Shown: piece after piece, positions 63,896 to 64,000 of the stretch
Position numbering within the stretch: position 1 is the stretch's first letter
Layout: every line of letters begins with the position of its first letter
Position numbers and translations under genes: made by a program
Assembly: GCF_009796745.1 (NCBI RefSeq)
Contig: NZ_CP047024.1
Location: forward strand, 3,968,001 to 4,032,000
DNA length: 64,000 nucleotides
From: Paraglaciecola sp. L1A13
GTDB lineage: Bacteria > Pseudomonadota > Gammaproteobacteria > Enterobacterales > Alteromonadaceae
Direction: 5' to 3'
The notes under the pieces: model-generated
What the model saw: the letters and a program-made list of their open reading frames with translations, nothing else
The model's database searches: none
What the model was told of the DNA's origin: nothing

Positions 63896-64000
63896 ATGAG
63901 CCATAAAATTATTCTTGATACCGATCCGGGAATCGACGATGCAATGGCGATTTTTTTCGCTTTTCAATCTCCAGATATTGACGTACTCGGCCTAACCACT
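63896..64000 (+). CDS. Nucleoside hydrolase (partial, cut by window end)
   Basis: The first 35 codons read MSHKIILDTDPGIDDAMAIF and on to the window edge, with the DTDPGIDDA motif of inosine-uridine nucleoside N-ribohydrolases (Ca2+-binding Asp residues). It should cleave nucleosides to base and ribose. It lies 21 bp after the ribokinase gene with a good AACGAGGA ribosome-binding site. The substrate class (rihA/B/C) cannot be told from this part. Confidence 0.88.
   Translation, partial: MSHKIILDTDPGIDDAMAIFFAFQSPDIDVLGLTT

Overview
The window looks like a chromosomal segment of a marine gammaproteobacterium of the Alteromonadaceae, probably close to Paraglaciecola/Glaciecola. The reasons are the TonB receptor paired with a TPR-sulfotransferase, the orn/rsgA-psd and ygfB-pepP-ubiH gene orders, several methyl-accepting and GGDEF signalling proteins, Tat-exported peptidases, and an AT-leaning base composition. 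It is mostly ordinary core and semi-core chromosome. I found no prophage, insertion sequence, CRISPR array or plasmid functions. The species assignment is an inference from gene content.

Layout. 0-9 kb: an EF-hand lipoprotein, an AlkC-type DNA glycosylase preceded by a 14-bp tandem repeat, a penicillin-binding-type serine hydrolase, a TPR-GGDEF cyclase, and a fatty acid desaturase with a PaaX-like regulator. 9-17 kb: ArfA ribosome rescue with a hairpin inside its reading frame, an aldo/keto reductase, gamma-glutamyltransferase, a yqjDEK-like three-gene membrane operon with a clear terminator, a DUF502 protein and a chemoreceptor, followed by a broken Lrp/AsnC regulator. 17-25 kb: a POTRA/beta-barrel outer-membrane protein, RsuA, and a sulfotransferase/TonB receptor pair. 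25-30 kb: a nitric-oxide defence unit (small membrane protein, NnrS, Hmp) divergent from NorR. The intergenic region has a sigma-54 promoter and two NorR-type palindromes.

30-37 kb: a metallo-beta-lactamase-fold hydrolase, a soluble PAS-PAS chemoreceptor, and an operon of a formate/nitrite-family channel, a fused PP2C phosphatase/Ser-Thr kinase and cyanase. That operon has a structured leader containing a terminator. Next comes a tRNA-Gly locus in which two intact tRNA-Gly(GCC) genes lie among six 3'-end remnants carrying one to three 14-bp repeats. 37-42 kb: orn divergent from rsgA-psd-EamA-gdpD, and a MerC-like membrane protein behind a near-perfect Zur box.

42-57 kb is a long co-directional block: an exported M24 peptidase, an exported DUF885 peptidase, a Tat-exported TldD-like protease, a TldE-like partner without a signal, a Tat-type DUF4159 protein, MoxR ATPase, DUF58, a BatA-like membrane protein, a large DUF4175-like protein and a second large membrane protein. 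The last five genes are nearly contiguous. This is the best candidate here for an uncharacterised multi-protein system, perhaps envelope peptide processing driven by a MoxR-type chaperone.

57-64 kb: marC, ybaK, ubiH, pepP and ygfB, divergent from a 6S RNA gene (183 nt). Then come an imperfect inverted-repeat element, an unknown 136-residue protein, ribokinase, and the start of a nucleoside hydrolase cut by the window edge. Together the last two suggest ribonucleoside salvage.
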